This document shows, piece after piece, positions 22,009-34,196 of a DNA stretch of 64,000 nt (the first letter of the stretch is position 1; every line of letters starts with the position of its first letter). The translations under genes and the position numbers were made by a program. The notes below the pieces were generated by a model. The model ran no database searches and was not told the DNA's origin. It saw only the letters and a list, made by a program, of their open reading frames with translations. The DNA is from Lumnitzera littorea. Its lineage: Eukaryota; Streptophyta; Magnoliopsida; Myrtales; Combretaceae. Where the stretch lies: positions 30,044,392 to 30,108,391 of the forward strand of contig JAMXBB010000003.1 of assembly GCA_024138015.1 (NCBI GenBank). The letters are read 5' to 3'.

Positions 22009-22498
22009 TGTTGGTGATTTTAGGAGTTGGAAATATCTTGTAAAGATAAGAAAAATGCTTGGTACCTAGGCCGGTCCGATGCAGCCACTTTGATACCTAA
22101 GTTAGTAAGCAGGAATGAGAAAAGTAAAGTCAAGAGGTTAAGAGTTATTAAATGTCACTTACAGAGTTTTTTTCCCGTATTTATGGGAGATTGTTATGTC
22201 TAAAGGAGCAATTATTGGAATAACTGTCAAGACACGTGGAAGCTTCTTAATTAGACACTTTTCTTGAAATGTAGAGAGAGTAGGCAATTATATAATATAA
22301 CCATACTTGTGATAACTGTTCACTCTATGAACTTGAATTTAAATCAGGAGTGGATCTATGTTACTTGACAGAATGTCGAGTGTCAATTACTTAGCGAAAT
22401 GTCGAGAATGTAGATTACCTGACTTGTTGGCACACGAATGGATGAATAAGCGAAGTTAACGCCTATCAAGCTTGGTGGACGAAAACTGACTATTAACA
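22009..22498 (-). repeat. Tat-3 middle LTR (3' LTR of 3b and 5' LTR of 3a)
   Basis: Minus strand from TGTTAATAGTCAG (22498) to CACCAACA (22009), 490 bp, same family as Tat-1. No primer site follows it on the 3a side; integrase sequence starts at once. Confidence 0.88.
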
Positions 22499-22539
22499 TT
22501 TGCCTCCAACCTCCCCCAACTCCCATATTCAAGCATTCA

Positions 22540-25105
22540 ACAAAGGGAGTAATAAATAATGTGCTAGAAGTCGAGTAGGGAGTAGTTCTTTAGATGCCAA
22601 GCAAGGTGGGAAGCAAGACGGTTTGCATCCTAATCAAAAAGTCACAACTTTCAAATTATCGCCCATTTAGGAAACCAAAATGTAGAAGTTATGATACCTA
22701 TCACCTTAGTCATCATTATGTTGCAGGCCTAATAAGTGTCAGAAAGTTGTCAACTATAGGATTTCTATCATGAAACATTGTCGACAATCCATACCACTAT
22801 CAAATCTATGCATCATTACTGTTAGAAACAAATTTATAGTTACAAAGGTGAGTCATCTGTATTTAAAGGACTGTTCACAATCAAAATACATTTTTTCAGT
22901 TGCATCTCAAACTTTCATTTGCTTTCTTGTCTTCAATCTCACATGCTTCAACTCCTGTGATATCATTACTTCCAACCATTTAGGTATGGTTCTCAACGTA
23001 GTCCGTCAACGTAGTCCATTAAGGTACTTTGCTACTGCAAGGCATCGACGTAAGTTCATGGATGGGTTAGAGTCTAAGATTCACAAGAAGCATGACAAAT
23101 TCCTATCAATAATATCTGATGAGGAGTTAGACTTCTGGACTTAATGGATTGAGCCAATCTATACTAAGGATATAAATTTGATACCGAATAATGCAGCCGC
23201 AATGAAGAAAATTCAAGAAAAGAGGAAGAACAAAATGTTTTTCTGGGACACTGAGAGAATTATACGACGTTATGAAAGTGGAGACCCAATCTTTTTTTTG
23301 AAAAAGAAGGAACGCTAATGAGTTACCACCATACCGAGTATAGCTACAAGAGGAAAACCGTTCTCGTAACCTAGGGGGAGAATTGTTGCCTTTAAGCCTT
23401 GCTTAACATGGAGAATGCAAGCTTATTCTTTTCCCTTATGCTAATATTAACTTGTTTTCTCATGTTGTAGATATGGGTGCTGGCGAGATAAATCTTACCA
23501 AACTATTGGCCCAAGCCAAGGCCAAAAAAATTAAAAGCTAACAAGAGGGCAACTACAGCAACGATTGCCACTCGGCCTGCTACCATGAAGAAAACAGCAA
23601 AAGAGGACACATCCAAGTAGCCGGCAATACAGAAGAAAACTACTTGCCTAATCGAAAAGCAGAAGGGGGGTGAGAAGACTCTACTAACCAAGATTGCTCA
23701 TTTTGGGGAGCCTCCAATCGAAAATATTCAACCTACCACTAAGTCGAGGAAAGGCAACCAAGAGACCCTGCCCCGTAGTGAAGCTGAAGAAGCCACTACT
23801 GTTGAAGGGTCGTCGTTGTTTCTAGAGGTGGTGCCGAGTGCTAATAAGAGACCGAGGAAGGAACTCGCTGGCCAAGCACCTCCCACAAGGTCTAAGGGTT
23901 TGGACGAGAGGATGAAGGAGGCAATGCAATCCAAAGCTCTCAGCATCAACAGTACCGAATTCGTCCCCAACAAGGAGGTCAGCAAGTACTTTGTCCGGTG
24001 TTAGGGCCAAAATGTTTTGGATACCAACTCGGCCCTGGGTGATAGGACAAAATATTTGGCCTTGATGGAAGGAATTATTCTTCTGAAGGATAAAGAGATT
24101 GTTAAGAAGGATGTCGACAAGGTCGACAATTGTACTAAGGTCCACATCATGGCTAAGTTGTACGACATGAGTATCCATAACTATCTTTTAGCTGTTGAAT
24201 TTACTCAGTTATTGATATTTGGTTTCCTTTTCAGATAAGCAGCCACATTTTGACAACTTTAGATGAGACCAAGAAAAAACTAGGAAGGTAAGATCCATAG
24301 TAGTCTACATATTCTATGGAGTCACTCTCAGTTCTCATCATACTAAGTGAAATAATTACAAAAAATTGAGGATGCATATAATGTTTCTAAAGCCCAAACT
24401 GCTACTGCCGAGAATGCAAGGATAAGGCTCGAATGGAGGTGAGAAAACTTCAAGAAGACCTTGCTACCAAAAAGTTGGTACATACCCTTATTGCCGATGA
24501 AGTCTCAAGCCTAAAGGCCAAAATGGAAGAGCAATACAAGGAGTTTAAACTCTGAAGGCCTTAAGGAGGTGTTGCAGAAGAAGAAGAAAGAGTGCTAGGG
24601 GCTAGGCCAAACTCTTTGCATGATGAACGATGAAGAAGATAGGCTCAGAATGAAAATCAAAGAGTTAGAGACTAACAAAACAAACTTATAGAGCCATGTT
24701 ACCGAATTAGAGGAGACTGTAATGAGAGGACCATCAATTGAAGAGGCTCTCGATATAATCATTCTTAGTCGACAGTACGAGAGATTTCTATGAAAGAAGT
24801 TGCTAGAAGGGGTCTAAGTGGTAAGAGAGGAGATCTCGAAGCTTTACCCTAATTATGATCTCTCCTACCTCAACTTCGCCAACGTCGATGACAAAGTCAG
24901 CAATGCCAACGAGGACAATGACGATGAGGTAAGCATTAAGATTGTTAATGAGGGTAATGACACAACTCATGCGAAGGATCCAGGGGAAGACGAAGAACAT
25001 CTATGAAAAGAAATCCCCTATGTGTGAAAAGAGAAATCTGCTAGCTCTGAAACCCAAAGCGCCAAGAAAGAAATTCACTTGAAGAAAACCCTAGCCTCTG
25101 ATCCA
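22540..25105 (+). pseudogene. Tat-3b antisense gene (core deleted, splice sites lost)
   Basis: Antisense to Tat-3b. The N-terminal segment 22770-23144 (SHLYLKDCSQSKYIFSVAS) jumps directly to KFMDGLESKIHKKHDKFLS. About 600 bp, including the Transposase_28-like core present in Tat-3a, is missing. The junction shows a local repeat of GTCAACGTAGTCC. The rest follows: GEINLTKLLAQAKAKK-like, NSTEFVPNKEVSKYFV (23816-24004), ALGDRTKYLALMEGI (24017-24238), then coiled coil and an acidic end (24818-25006). Intron donor 1 is GC, donor 2 is AT and acceptor 3 is AA, so splicing would fail. Confidence 0.75.
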
Positions 25106-25455
25106 AAAATTACTTTTGTTGACTCTAAGAATAGGTCTTAGGATTTTCTTTGTATTCTTTGTTCATTGTTTTCTCTACTAGGCTAAGTGTTTGTAATCAA
25201 TACTTTATTGAATGAAAAGTCTCTTTCATATTAACCACTTTAAGTATGTTTTATTTCACGTACCGTACTTTTTCAGCATGTATGATGTATGTGTTTTGTT
25301 TCATATGTTCTTATTCATTAGCATGTTTTATTTCATACACTCAGTATTTCTTGGCATGTTTTATTTCACACACTCAATTCATGCTTCTTTATAGACTTTA
25401 TCCATTAGCCATTTGAGGCGTAGATTAGCTGCATTACTCGGCTGTAAGATTAATA
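25106..25455 (-). repeat. Tat-3b 3' non-coding zone with tandem repeat
   Basis: About four degenerate units of the TTTTATTTCACA repeat lie at 25242-25390. The host sequence stops at GATTAATA (25455), where a foreign block begins. Confidence 0.78.
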
Positions 25456-27324
25456 TGTGCAGAAACTCTAAATCTTGATATGATGTTTGGGACATTTGAA
25501 TTTTATCTTGTGACTAAATTTACTTATTTTTCAGTAATTTTAAGTTAAAACTACTATTTTCATAAAAATAGATAATAGCTAGTTTAATATAATTCATGGT
25601 CAATAATTAAACTATATATTTTTGTGAGTCTATAGGATTTTTCGTGGAATTAATCAGGTTCATATACTATTTATTATGTATTTTTATAATATAAACCTAT
25701 ATATTAGCCTAAAATATAATATAGTAATTAGTACTTATATGATATTTGTTAAATATGTAAAGGATTAGTATTTTTGAGTACATAATGAATGTTAACCAAC
25801 TTAGGAAATGAGTAATTTTAGGATTTTTAATTTAGATTTAGGATTTATTTGAGTTAATTATGAAGTTATATTAACGTACGGTCGAATCAGTGATACAAAA
25901 GCGTATTTTTGGACATTTGATAATATTAATTAATCATGATTCTTAAGATATCTTAAGAGTACTCAAAATAATGATCGTGACGATATAAAGTTTATTAAAA
26001 TTAAATAAGAAATGAATAAGATACAATTGAAATAAGCTTAGAAACGTAATAGTGAAAATGCATAAGAACTTAGTATTGACCCATAGTTGACTTAGGGTCT
26101 ATGTGTATTTTCCTAAGCATGATAGGTGAGGAAGAACCATATCATGAAGCTTACGATTTTATGCTATTGTCAAGCTTAGGTAAGTGGATATTTCTGTTTT
26201 TGTTTAAGTAGACCTATGTCTACTTAACTTTGAGTCAATTGTGTTGTGAATTGTAATGACAAACTGGATTGATTGGATACCCGATTCTGTTGAATGTTTG
26301 TTGAAAAAGTGAAATGTTTCCTTATGTATAACTGATTCATCAATATGTGATTATGTTTGGAAAACTTGAAAAATGAATTGTTCTTTAGGGTATTCACCCA
26401 AATGAACCTTATATGAAGGAATGTACTATAAAGCTGAGAAACAAAGCTGAAGTTGAGATAATTGAATTATTTATAATGTGGAACTTGAGATTCGTACCTG
26501 ATACTGGGCTATTATACTATTCACTACATTCACAGCATGACACAAAAGGACCTATGGGTAGAGTTTCGAAAAGCTTCAAAACTATTAAGTTAGCTTTTAA
26601 GCATATAAAACTACATTGCTTAACTTATTCTAGCTATGATATGTAACCAACTACGTATTAGATTTTCAAACCACAGTGAGTGGTTTTTTGTTGGGGGTCT
26701 TACTCCTAAGCAACTCCTTGTTGCCATAGGTTCCTGAACGTAATACCTAGATACTTAGGTATATCAACTAACCGGATGAAGAATTAGAAAAGTATAAGAT
26801 ATCAGTACTAATGCATGTCACATGCATGAGCATGGCACTAACTTCTTGCATAAACAGTTTGTATTGGTAACTTGGATTATGAAATTGAATATCTTATGGT
26901 ATTAATCTAGGTGAATATGTATTGTGCTTGTTTTGTGTTTTGTTTTATCCACTCTCACTTAGCTCACAGAGAGCTGAGGAGATACTTATGTATCCTCAGG
27001 TTATGAAGAGAATTGATAGGGTAATATCAGCTAGGGAAGAAAGTCTTTTGAGAGCGCTTAAGATGGAGTCAGCTACTTTTAAAGGAGTCTTGCTATATTT
27101 TGTTCTTATTTTTATAAAGGATCTGTACATAAAAAAAAAGAAAAGAAAAGAAAAAGTATACTGTATTTTAGGTTTGGATAAGTTTGACGGATGTACTTTT
27201 TGTATAAACAGGTATAAAGCTGAACTCCATAGGTAATACTTCTTTGTTATGAATAGGACTTTTGTTGAGTATAAATAAGTATTCCTATATGATGGTACAT
27301 CCTGTACTATGCCGAGATATGACA
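25456..27324 (+). mobile_element. LTR-like insert without coding capacity
   Basis: A 1.87-kb AT-rich block with no coding signal starts TGTGCAGAAAC and ends GCCGAGATATGACA, consistent with LTR ends. Its right end interrupts Tat-3b RNase H exactly after the sequence shared with Tat-1. Its left end lies in the 3' non-coding zone. The second RNase H and the integrase that should lie between are absent. Motifs such as the AGCTCACAGAGAGCTGAGG zone at about 26960 recall the large LTRs at 30636 and 51322. Orientation is tentative. Confidence 0.5.
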
Positions 27325-27690
27325 ACTATGATCTGGTGAGCCTCAAAATACAGCTATAACTTCCTTGAGAGAACTACTACTAAAACAAATTTCTAAATTT
27401 TCATATACCGAAGCTCTAGCCCTTGCAATACATAACTCACCTAACAAACGAATCGATGCTCTTTGCCGTCAATTCGAATTAATATAGAAGAAAGACCCCG
27501 GTAGATCACCGATAGATATAAATATAAACTCTCTCCTAAGATGGATATCGAGAGTATTGGTGGTGATGCAAGGAATTCTTTGAGATCACTGAAAGCTCTT
27601 TCACAATTGTTGGACCATTTGAATTCTTTTGGATTCTTTAAGATTTTAAAGAATTTTGCACACCTATCCACACTTCTCGACACAAACCTA
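27325..27690 (-). pseudogene. Tat-3b first RNase H domain (truncated)
   Basis: Minus strand: FKWSNNCERAFSDLKEFLAS, then SISILGESLYLYLSVIYRG, then VSYVLQGLELRYMKI and YFEAHQIIV, where the insert cuts it. It aligns to Tat-1 6317-6690. Nothing downstream (second RNase H, integrase) survives. Confidence 0.85.
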
Positions 27691-27699
27691 TTAAGGGCA

Positions 27700-28620
27700 G
27701 CTATTCATCCGTTGATTTCTTGCACTTCCTTGATTGTACAAGGGGATTTCATGTTTTTTATTGCCTTAATCTTTCTCAAGTTAGCTTCAATGCCACGCTA
27801 AGTGACCATGTATCCTAAAACTTTTCTTGACATTACGCTAAAGATGCACTTCTTTGGGTTGAGTTTTACACTATATCTCCTTAATATAGCAAATGTCTCC
27901 TCAAGATCGGCCAAATTCTGATCCTCCTTCACACTCTTCACAATCATGTCATTGACATATACTTTGACATTTCTATGAATCTAGGGTTTGAACATCTTGG
28001 CAACAAGTCTCTAGTAGGTTGCACCAACGTTTTTCAGCCTAAAAGGCATCACCATGTAATAATATGTTCCAAAATTGGTAACAAAAGACGTATGGACTTC
28101 ATCTTCCTTATCCATCTTGATTTGGTTCTAACCAGAGAAAGCATCTATAAGAGAAAGTAACGCATGTCCAGCAGTTAAACCTACCATCTGATCGATTTTC
28201 AACAGTAGGAAACAATCCTTGAGACAGGCCTTATTAAGATCCATAAAATCTATGCACATTCGCCACTTACCATTAGACTTCTTGACTAGCATACAATTGG
28301 TCAGCTAAGTTGGATAAGGCTCTTCCTAGATAAATCCTGCCTTCAATAACTTCTACACTTCTTCTTCTATTGTTGTTTGTCTCTCTTATGCAAAAGGCCT
28401 TTTCTTTTGTTGGACCACCTTCACACTCGGATCAATCTGGAGCTTATGCACCATAACTTCTCTTAGGATACCCGGTATGTTAGAAGGGGACCATGTAAAT
28501 ACGTCAGTGTTGGCTTGCAGGAAGTGAATCGAACTTTGCCGAATATTTGCTAACAAAGGTTTCCTTATCTTTGTTGTTTTCCCAAGGTAATCTCCCAAAG
28601 AAATTTCCTCAGTATCACTC
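27700..28620 (-). pseudogene. Tat-3b reverse transcriptase (broken)
   Basis: The minus strand runs from HFLQANTDVFTWSPSNIPGI and VMVHKLQIDPSVKVVQQKKR (28386-28598), through the fingers and LIDAFSG (first catalytic Asp kept, about 28130), HTSFVTNFGTYYYMVMPF, to YVNDMIVKS (about 27940-27965). The YVDD motif is YVND, as in Tat-1. The many frameshifts exclude activity. Confidence 0.85.
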
Positions 28621-29245
28621 TCAACATTCTCTATGCTGACCGACTTGCCTTCTAGACGAGTTTCTACCTGAAATACCTCTTTTCATCTTAAGGACCTCAT
28701 ATATAAGGACCTTACCAATTACTGATCCCCTTTGCACATGCCGACTCCTGTGGGAGTAGGGGACTTAGCTTTAAGATGTGTAGTTGAAGGGATAATGTCG
28801 AATAAATGTCGACACAGCCGTCCCATTATCATGTTGTATGGGGACCAACATTTGACGACAAGTGCACTTTATCCTCTACAACATGCTCGTCATCGCCAAT
28901 CTGTATCGGCAAAGAAATTACTTCGATTAATTGAACAGGTTGATTATTGAAGGCAAGTAAATCATACTTAAAAGATCTTAGCTATGATTTGATCTTGGGT
29001 CTCATTTGGTCTAACGCATACTGAAAAATGATATCTACCAAACTTCCTATGTCAACAAGAATTTTCTTAACCTCAAAGTTGCCGACTCTCGTACTGATAA
29101 CAAGTGCATCATCATATAACCTTTGGATGCCCTCAAAGTTTTCCTCCATGAAAGATATTGTGTTATCAATCCTAACCTTCTTACCTTAGATGTTGCAAAC
29201 ATAATTTTTGGCCTTTATTAAGCTCAAAGAGCTTGACTGGCCTAT
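28621..29245 (-). pseudogene. Tat-3b aspartic protease (active-site change)
   Basis: Minus strand at 29030-29110: VISTRVGNFEVKKILVDIGS, so the D-T-G triad is D-I-G, by a different codon (ATA) than in Tat-1 (ATT). The rest of the fold and the acidic linker follow to 28621. Confidence 0.82.
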
Positions 29246-30635
29246 AGTAGGTCCATCGATAATGTTATTGATCACTCCGTTGGGTGCTCTGCTAGAATTC
29301 ACATCCCTTGCATCTCTCCCAACTATAGTTAGTCGAGTATCATTCTCCTATTCCTCACATCTCGTTTAGGATGGTCTCTCGATATTTTTGGCATCATGCA
29401 CTAAGAACTTTCACAAATGCTCACATTGAATCGTACCCTTAATTGCATTCTTGAGCTACATGCACTCGTTTGTGTTATGACCTTTGTTGGGGTAGAAGTC
29501 GTAATACTTATTGGAATTTCTCTTAGAGGGATTTCCTCTCATTCTTTCTAGCCACTACAGAACACCTCTCTACCCATGTACTTCCATCAATATGTCAAAA
29601 ACTAGATGACTGACGATCATGTGGGATGAAAATGTCAGAATCCTTGGTCTCTTTCTCTTGGCATTCGAACTTTGATCATCATCTGTACCGAGTCTGTCCT
29701 TTGTACTTTTCCTCTTGTCATTTTTTCTATCTCTTCTGTTCTAATAGACCTTTCGCTAGGCCTTTATGTTATCCTCCTGTCAAATGTATAAGGTGGCCTT
29801 GGCCTTGAACTAGGAGAAAGTTCTCGGCTTATTCTTTGCAAGAAACTTGAAAAAGTCTCCATAGGGCTTACCTACATCGATTACGGCGTTAAGGGCTACG
29901 TTCATATCCAATTCTAGGATTTGAACCATCTCATTCATAAACCTGGCAAGGTAGTCTCTGATTAACTCCTCTAATCTTTGTTTAATTGTGTTAAGGATTG
30001 AAGAATCCTTAACAGGAAGCCTACTTGCAAGGAAACTATTGAAGAAATACTTTTGCCAATTCATCAAAATAAGAAATGGTGTTTGGCTTCAAGTGTTTGA
30101 ACTATGTGCTGGCTACATTCCTTAAAGTTGAAGGAAAAGCTTGACAGGCCACAACATCACTCAAGCTATGCAACTTGGCCAACGTACAGTAGTACTCTAA
30201 GTGGTCTTTGGAGTCCTTTGTCCCATTATAAATGTCAAATTGTGGCAACTTGATATCACTTCCTTTAAACTCTCTAGAACAAAGGCACTTTTCTTGATTT
30301 AGAAGTGCTTGTTCGTTGTAGCAAAGGTGTTGACATGCGAGGGCCCCGCATGATGCACCTGCTATGGTTGCTTAGCTTTGTCATTCTTTCCGAATGCAGT
30401 AGCCGAGGGTCCCATCACAACCTCGGTTGCTTTTTCGACAACTCAAGTGAATAATTTTAATCATTGCTATTCTCAACATCGTGATCGCCATGCACTTTGT
30501 TCTAATTTTGATGAATATTATTATGAAGGAGGTTAAGGATCTATTCTTGTTTTTTATTTAACTTCGAGTTTTCCTTAGCCAAATCGAGGCAAAGTTGCTT
30601 GAGTCTAGCTAGTCGTTGCTCATTAATATGACAAC
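29246..30635 (-). pseudogene. Tat-3b gag, main part (broken)
   Basis: Minus strand. The block 29810-30067 reads WQKYFFNSFLASRLPVKDSS and then EMVQILELDMNVALNAVID, the Gag domain shared with Tat-1 and Tat-2. A zinc-knuckle relic, YYDFYPNKGHNTNECM, lies at about 29480-29520, with its first Cys changed to Tyr. The N-terminus is separated by the LTR at 30636-33588 and continues at 33589-33676. Confidence 0.82.
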
Positions 30636-33588
30636 TGTAAGTCCAAAAGTTAAGCCAAGTGACCGTAGAATTGAACTTAGAATACAAGGTTTAGGACGAT
30701 CGGTTAAAGGATCCGATCAAACCCAAATTATAAACTATTGAAAGAAAAATTAGTAAAAACGACCCCATAAACTTATATTTAAGAAAATAAGTAATAAAAT
30801 AGGAGACTATAAAATTTTCAAATTTTAAGTATAATAATTACTAATTACCAAAAAGGCGAAAAGTGTAATCAAATAATTAATAAATCACTAGAAATAAATT
30901 ATATGTATACTAAAAATTATAGAATAACCTAAATGATAATTAGGAATGTTCACATGTACCTCACATGTATTTACGTGTAGATAAAAAATACGCGAAATTA
31001 CTCAAATTAGCTAAAAACTTAGTAAATATTTAAAGAAAATTATTAATTAATTGTGGGGAAATTAAAAAAAAAAATTAGAGGGGTATGGAATGATGCAAAT
31101 CTGGTTGTAGCAAGTCAGAAGCTAAAGAAGAAAAATTATCCAATTAGAATTAGGCAATACAAAAGCTAAAAATCAAGGAAATGGGGCAATGTCATGTCTA
31201 ATTAATGCATATTAATTACCAAAAACGTCTATAAATAGGGGAAAAATTCACAGAACTCCTTTGGACAATAAGCAATGAGAGAAAAATAGAGAGCTTAAAA
31301 AATTCAAGAGAAAATCCAGAAAAAAAAAAAAGGAAACTGTGCAGTTAGGGCTAGTGAGTCAAACTCACACCTCACCACCACCTAGGACCGAACCACCACC
31401 TAGGACCGAACCACCACCTAGGACCGAGCCACCACCACCACCCCACTCCAGACCCACCATCTAAGCTGGCTGACATACTTGGACTGGATTTGGACGACCA
31501 AAAAGCATCGAACCGGGTGAGTCCCTTATTTGCCCCGATTTTGTGTAATTTTGTAAAATTAGTTATTTTGTCTAAAAAATTATGAAACTTGTTATTCTAA
31601 GGTTTTATTGTATGTAGATTTAGGGAAAAATAGTGATTTAGTTTAATTATGTCTGAAAATATAGAGTTCTTAACAAATTGAGCAAAACCGAGTATGATTA
31701 GAATTAGAAATAAATAGGTTTAGGAGTGTAGTTTAGAGCTCAATTTTTTTCTGTAGAATGCTTATGTGATATAGAACAGTGTTATAGAGCCATTTTTCTA
31801 AAATTAATTTTCGAAATTTTTAAGTTAATTTTTAGCCCTAAAATGATAGAAAAATTGGGTAATTTTAGGTTATTAAGTGATTAAGATACTAATTACTGAT
31901 TTATATAGTAATTAGATGTTTAGGGATGTTAATCTCTGATGTGGAAACCTAATCTTAGCCTTTGGAGTATTAAGTATAGTTAATTTAGGAAATTAGGTGG
32001 TTATTGTAAGAAATTAGAAATATGTGAAATTGAAAATTAATAAATCTAAAAATTAGGGTTATTTAGATAATATTATAATAAAAATAAAAATATACTAAAT
32101 CTGAAACAAAATTTAATTTTAGGTAATTGTATAAAAATGTAAGATTTTCTCATATCAGGAATAAATCCGATACCCCAATTAGGATTAGCGTGTACCAAAT
32201 AATTTAGAATACTAAATTAAGACCCAATAGGATATTAGAATACTCGAGTTTAATGTGATTAATTTCACATTAGGATTCAAGCATAGTTAAAACTTCGAAA
32301 TAAAAACTAGAATCTAATTTAGGATCCAAACCCCGAAATAGAGTACAAAGAATCATTAGTACATAATAAGTATACATGGAAAAAATGAGTTAAATTATAA
32401 CTTAGAATATGAATCCTTAAAGTATAAGTACTAAAAAGACCTATTTGTATTATAGGACACCCAAAGACAAATCGGCTTGCGACTAAGTGATCAAGCGATT
32501 GAGAAATTCCAAGTAAGTTGGGTTATTACTTATTATAATAGAGTACTATTTGTATGGTACTCAGAGACTTAGGATTGTATATGGTTGTGATTGTAAGTAG
32601 TTTACGCATGTGTTTGATGTATCTGAATTCGTACTGAAATTGTGGTATGATGGATTTTGTGTTATGATTGAATTGGTGTGAATTGTTTGAAAAACCTAAA
32701 TGACATTTAATCTTATTCGACTTTAATGACCTAAAATGTCATGCATTGCAACTCGTTAGGGGGTCATTAGGATTCTCCAACCAAATACCGACCTTTTCGA
32801 AAGGGATAGCGTAGGATTGCATAATGGTCCCTTCTTCATCCTCAGTCGAACTAAGTGACAGGAGAGGAGGTCACGGCGAAGGTGAAGTCAATGGTTCGAA
32901 GGTAGTTGCGAGAGGAGCGAGGTCTCTATTGCACAAGCCTGGGTTTGGTTATGAGCTGTTGCATAACATGGAAACTCCTCAATCCGGATTAAAGTGGGTA
33001 AAATTTCTCTAATTTCACAACGGACCAAACTATGTTGTGCGATGACACTTGATTGTTGCATTGCATGAAATTAATTGCTTAATAATCTTGTTTGTGCTTG
33101 TATGCATTCATGAGTCTCCAATTCAACTTACCGAGCTGTAGTTGCTCATACCCTTATAGATCCTTTTGGAAGTCCTGATTTCTGAACTCTTCAAGTAATA
33201 TGCCGCCTTACAATTACCTAGAGGCTAGTCTTTTTGAAGCCAGAGGTGTAAGGATCAATTTGCTTAGTAATGATGAGTAGCTAGAGTGTCCTTTGCAGTT
33301 AAGGATGAAAGACTGATAGTTATTATGTAAATTAGTGAACAGTTATGTATATGTAGAATTCCTTGGGAAGTTTTGTAGACTTTACATATAATTATACATG
33401 TTTATTAGAAATTTGTAATATTTATCATAATTGTAGTTAAACTTTTAATCGGATTGTTTACTTCAAAGCGAAGAGTCGTTGACGCCTTGTGTAGATCATG
33501 TCTATAGTAGGCACTGTGAGGCTAGTTACTATCATAGAATGGTTTACACGGCGGGACTATTGCGATTCTATAACTTCAGGGCATAACA
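30636..33588 (+). mobile_element. Large LTR (about 2.95 kb), probably solo
   Basis: A coding-free block from TGTAAGTCCAAAAG to GGGCATAACA splits Tat-3b gag. It has a promoter-like TATA box (TATAAATA, 31230-31237) and an 18-bp minisatellite (31375-31428). Segment 32825-33150 aligns to 54255-54600 of the solo LTR at 51322 (GTCGAACTAAGTRAYAGGA, then CTCCATTGYACAAGCC). Flanks give only a weak duplication: GTTGT and GTCGA on the minus strand. LTRs of this size are typical of Del/Tekay-type gypsy elements; that assignment is inference. Confidence 0.7.
31375..31428 (+). repeat. 18-bp minisatellite, three units
   Basis: Three tandem units of CCACCACCTAGGACCGAA, the last with one change, followed by a CCA run. 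It lies about 140 bp downstream of the TATA box of the large LTR. Confidence 0.9.
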
Positions 33589-33676
33589 TCGACCTCCCCA
33601 CCCTCAAGGTGTTGGAAAGAAGTGCCAGCACCTACACTCTTGGTCATTCTAGTTTTAGCCATGTGGGTATGTTTAG
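33589..33676 (-). pseudogene. Tat-3b gag N-terminus
   Basis: The minus-strand ATG at 33676 gives MAKTRMTKSVGAGTSFQHLE, nearly identical to the start of Tat-1 Gag. It is cut by the large LTR after EGGEV. Confidence 0.85.
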
Positions 33677-33679
33677 GAA

Positions 33680-33697
33680 AAAACAGATAGCACCAAA
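33680..33697 (-). promoter_or_regulatory. Tat-3b primer binding site
   Basis: The minus strand after the LTR reads TTTGGTGCTATCTG, the decayed form of the Tat-1 site TGGTGCCGTCTG (CG changed to TA). Confidence 0.7.
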
Positions 33698-34196
33698 TGT
33701 TGTTAGTGAATTTTAGGAGTTGGAAATGTCCTGCAAAGACAAGAAAATTAGTTGGTATCAAGGCCAGTTCGGTATGACCACTCCAATGCCTAAGTTAGTA
33801 AGTAGGAATGAGAAAAGCAAAGTAAGTGGTTAAGAGTTATTAGATGTCTCTTACAGAGTTTCTTTTCCATTTTTATAGGGGATTATCATGTTTAAAGGAG
33901 CAGTTATCAAAATAACTATTGAGACACGCGAAAGCTTCTTGGTTAGACACCTTCCTTAAAATGTAGGGAGAGCAGACAGTTATGTAATATAACCATGCTT
34001 GTAATAACCGTTCATGCCATGAACTTAAATTCAAACCAAGAGCAGATCTGTGTTACTTAATGGAATGTTGAAAATGTCAATTACTCAGCAAAGTGCTAAA
34101 AGTGTAGATTACCTGACCTGTCGATAACCGAATAGACAAGTAAGCAAAATTATATCAATGCTTATCAAATCAGGTAAACGAAATAGATTATCAACA
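33698..34196 (-). repeat. Tat-3b 5' LTR (right LTR of the array)
   Basis: Minus strand from TGTTGATAATC (34196) to CACTAACAACA (33698), 499 bp. Both termini are preserved. It abuts Gyp-1 sequence at 34197. Confidence 0.88.

Larger units (their letters stand above)
16511..34196 (-). mobile_element. Tat-3 array: three LTRs and two Tat bodies in tandem
   Basis: Three same-orientation LTRs (16511-16990, 22009-22498, 33698-34196) separate two bodies. Body 3a (16991-22008) keeps only integrase, the repeat zone and the antisense gene. Body 3b (22499-33697) keeps gag, protease, RT, RNase H and the antisense gene. The middle LTR serves as 3' LTR of 3b and 5' LTR of 3a. Such LTR-body-LTR-body-LTR structures usually arise by unequal recombination between copies. 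The array lies in Gyp-1 gag, and the flanks overlap by about 85 bp rather than the usual 5 bp. Confidence 0.85.

Noticed and set aside
23822..24178. 118-codon minus-strand ORF
   Set aside because: Shadow of the Tat-3b antisense gene, which reads clearly on the plus strand.
26922..27325. Opposed ORFs of 104 and 109 codons in the LTR-like block
   Set aside because: They overlap on opposite strands with AT-driven composition; no motif.
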